A stretch of 49,622 bases of DNA from SAR202 cluster bacterium Casp-Chloro-G2 (lineage in GTDB: Bacteria > Chloroflexota > Dehalococcoidia > Lucifugimonadales > UBA3495). The stretch is from positions 1 to 49,622 of the forward strand of contig MUCI01000058.1 of assembly GCA_002816575.1 (NCBI GenBank). Direction: 5' to 3'. Shown here piece by piece: positions 49,580 through 49,622 of this stretch. Within the stretch, counting starts at the first letter, position 1. Every line of letters starts with the position of its first letter. The notes beneath the pieces were generated by a model. That model was not told where the DNA came from and did no database searches. It saw only the letters and a program-made list of their open reading frames with translations. The position numbers and the translations under genes are program-made.

Positions 49580-49622
49580 CTTCTCGTTCTGATCTTCTTT
49601 TCTGATCTTCTGTTAATGAATG

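Overview
The window looks like a chromosomal piece of a marine Chloroflexota bacterium, most likely SAR202 / Dehalococcoidia-like. This is inferred from gene content, not from a marker gene: five luciferase-like flavin monooxygenase (LLM) paralogues, several small-molecule hydrolases and a LigB dioxygenase, GC-rich genes with ordinary Shine-Dalgarno sites and sigma70-like promoters, two UGA-containing selenoprotein genes, and an archaellum-type gene cluster of a kind already reported in some Chloroflexota. No rRNA, tRNA, CRISPR array or prophage was seen.

Left part (1-14.3 kb): a YjzC-like small protein, then a mainly minus-strand catabolic block. It holds an unknown conserved protein and its selenoprotein partner (UGSC family, in-frame UGA at 2192-2194), a TPP-dependent enzyme, a VOC protein, two alpha/beta hydrolases, a LigB-type extradiol dioxygenase and a dienelactone hydrolase. 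Plus-strand genes are a GNAT acetyltransferase, an orphan DppB-like permease, an LLM enzyme, a quinone oxidoreductase and an FAD oxidoreductase. Two MITE-like intergenic elements lie here, one between the two genes of the selenoprotein pair.

Centre (14.6-28.7 kb): a signalling block (OmpR-type regulator, Hpt protein, histidine kinase with a degenerate receiver, CheY-like protein, NarL-like regulator) followed by a complete-looking archaellum core on the plus strand. The order is archaellin, ArlCDE-like adaptor, ArlG-like and ArlF-like stator proteins, an enlarged ArlF-like protein with two tandem beta-sandwich repeats, ArlH, ArlI, ArlJ and an unknown last gene. The archaellin carries an inserted module resembling those of phage tail proteins. 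No prepilin (class III signal) peptidase gene is present in the window.

Right part (28.7-49.6 kb): a 3Fe-4S ferredoxin next to an LLM enzyme preceded by a 4 x 15 bp tandem repeat; a large cytosolic hybrid kinase with four GAF domains; more LLM enzymes; a decaying CoA ligase next to a second copy of the MITE-like repeat; an orphan TRAP binding protein; a TldD/TldE pair; a zinc alcohol dehydrogenase; a hicA(frameshifted)/hicB pair; a PaaI thioesterase; an LLM gene whose 3' end is present in three 66-bp copies; and a second selenoprotein locus (unknown partner, UGSC selenoprotein, NHL-repeat protein).

The two most notable systems are the decorated bacterial archaellum and the duplicated two-gene UGSC selenoprotein module. 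Both UGSC genes have a hairpin with its loop exactly 19 nt after the UGA. The rest fits an oligotroph oxidising recalcitrant dissolved organic matter.
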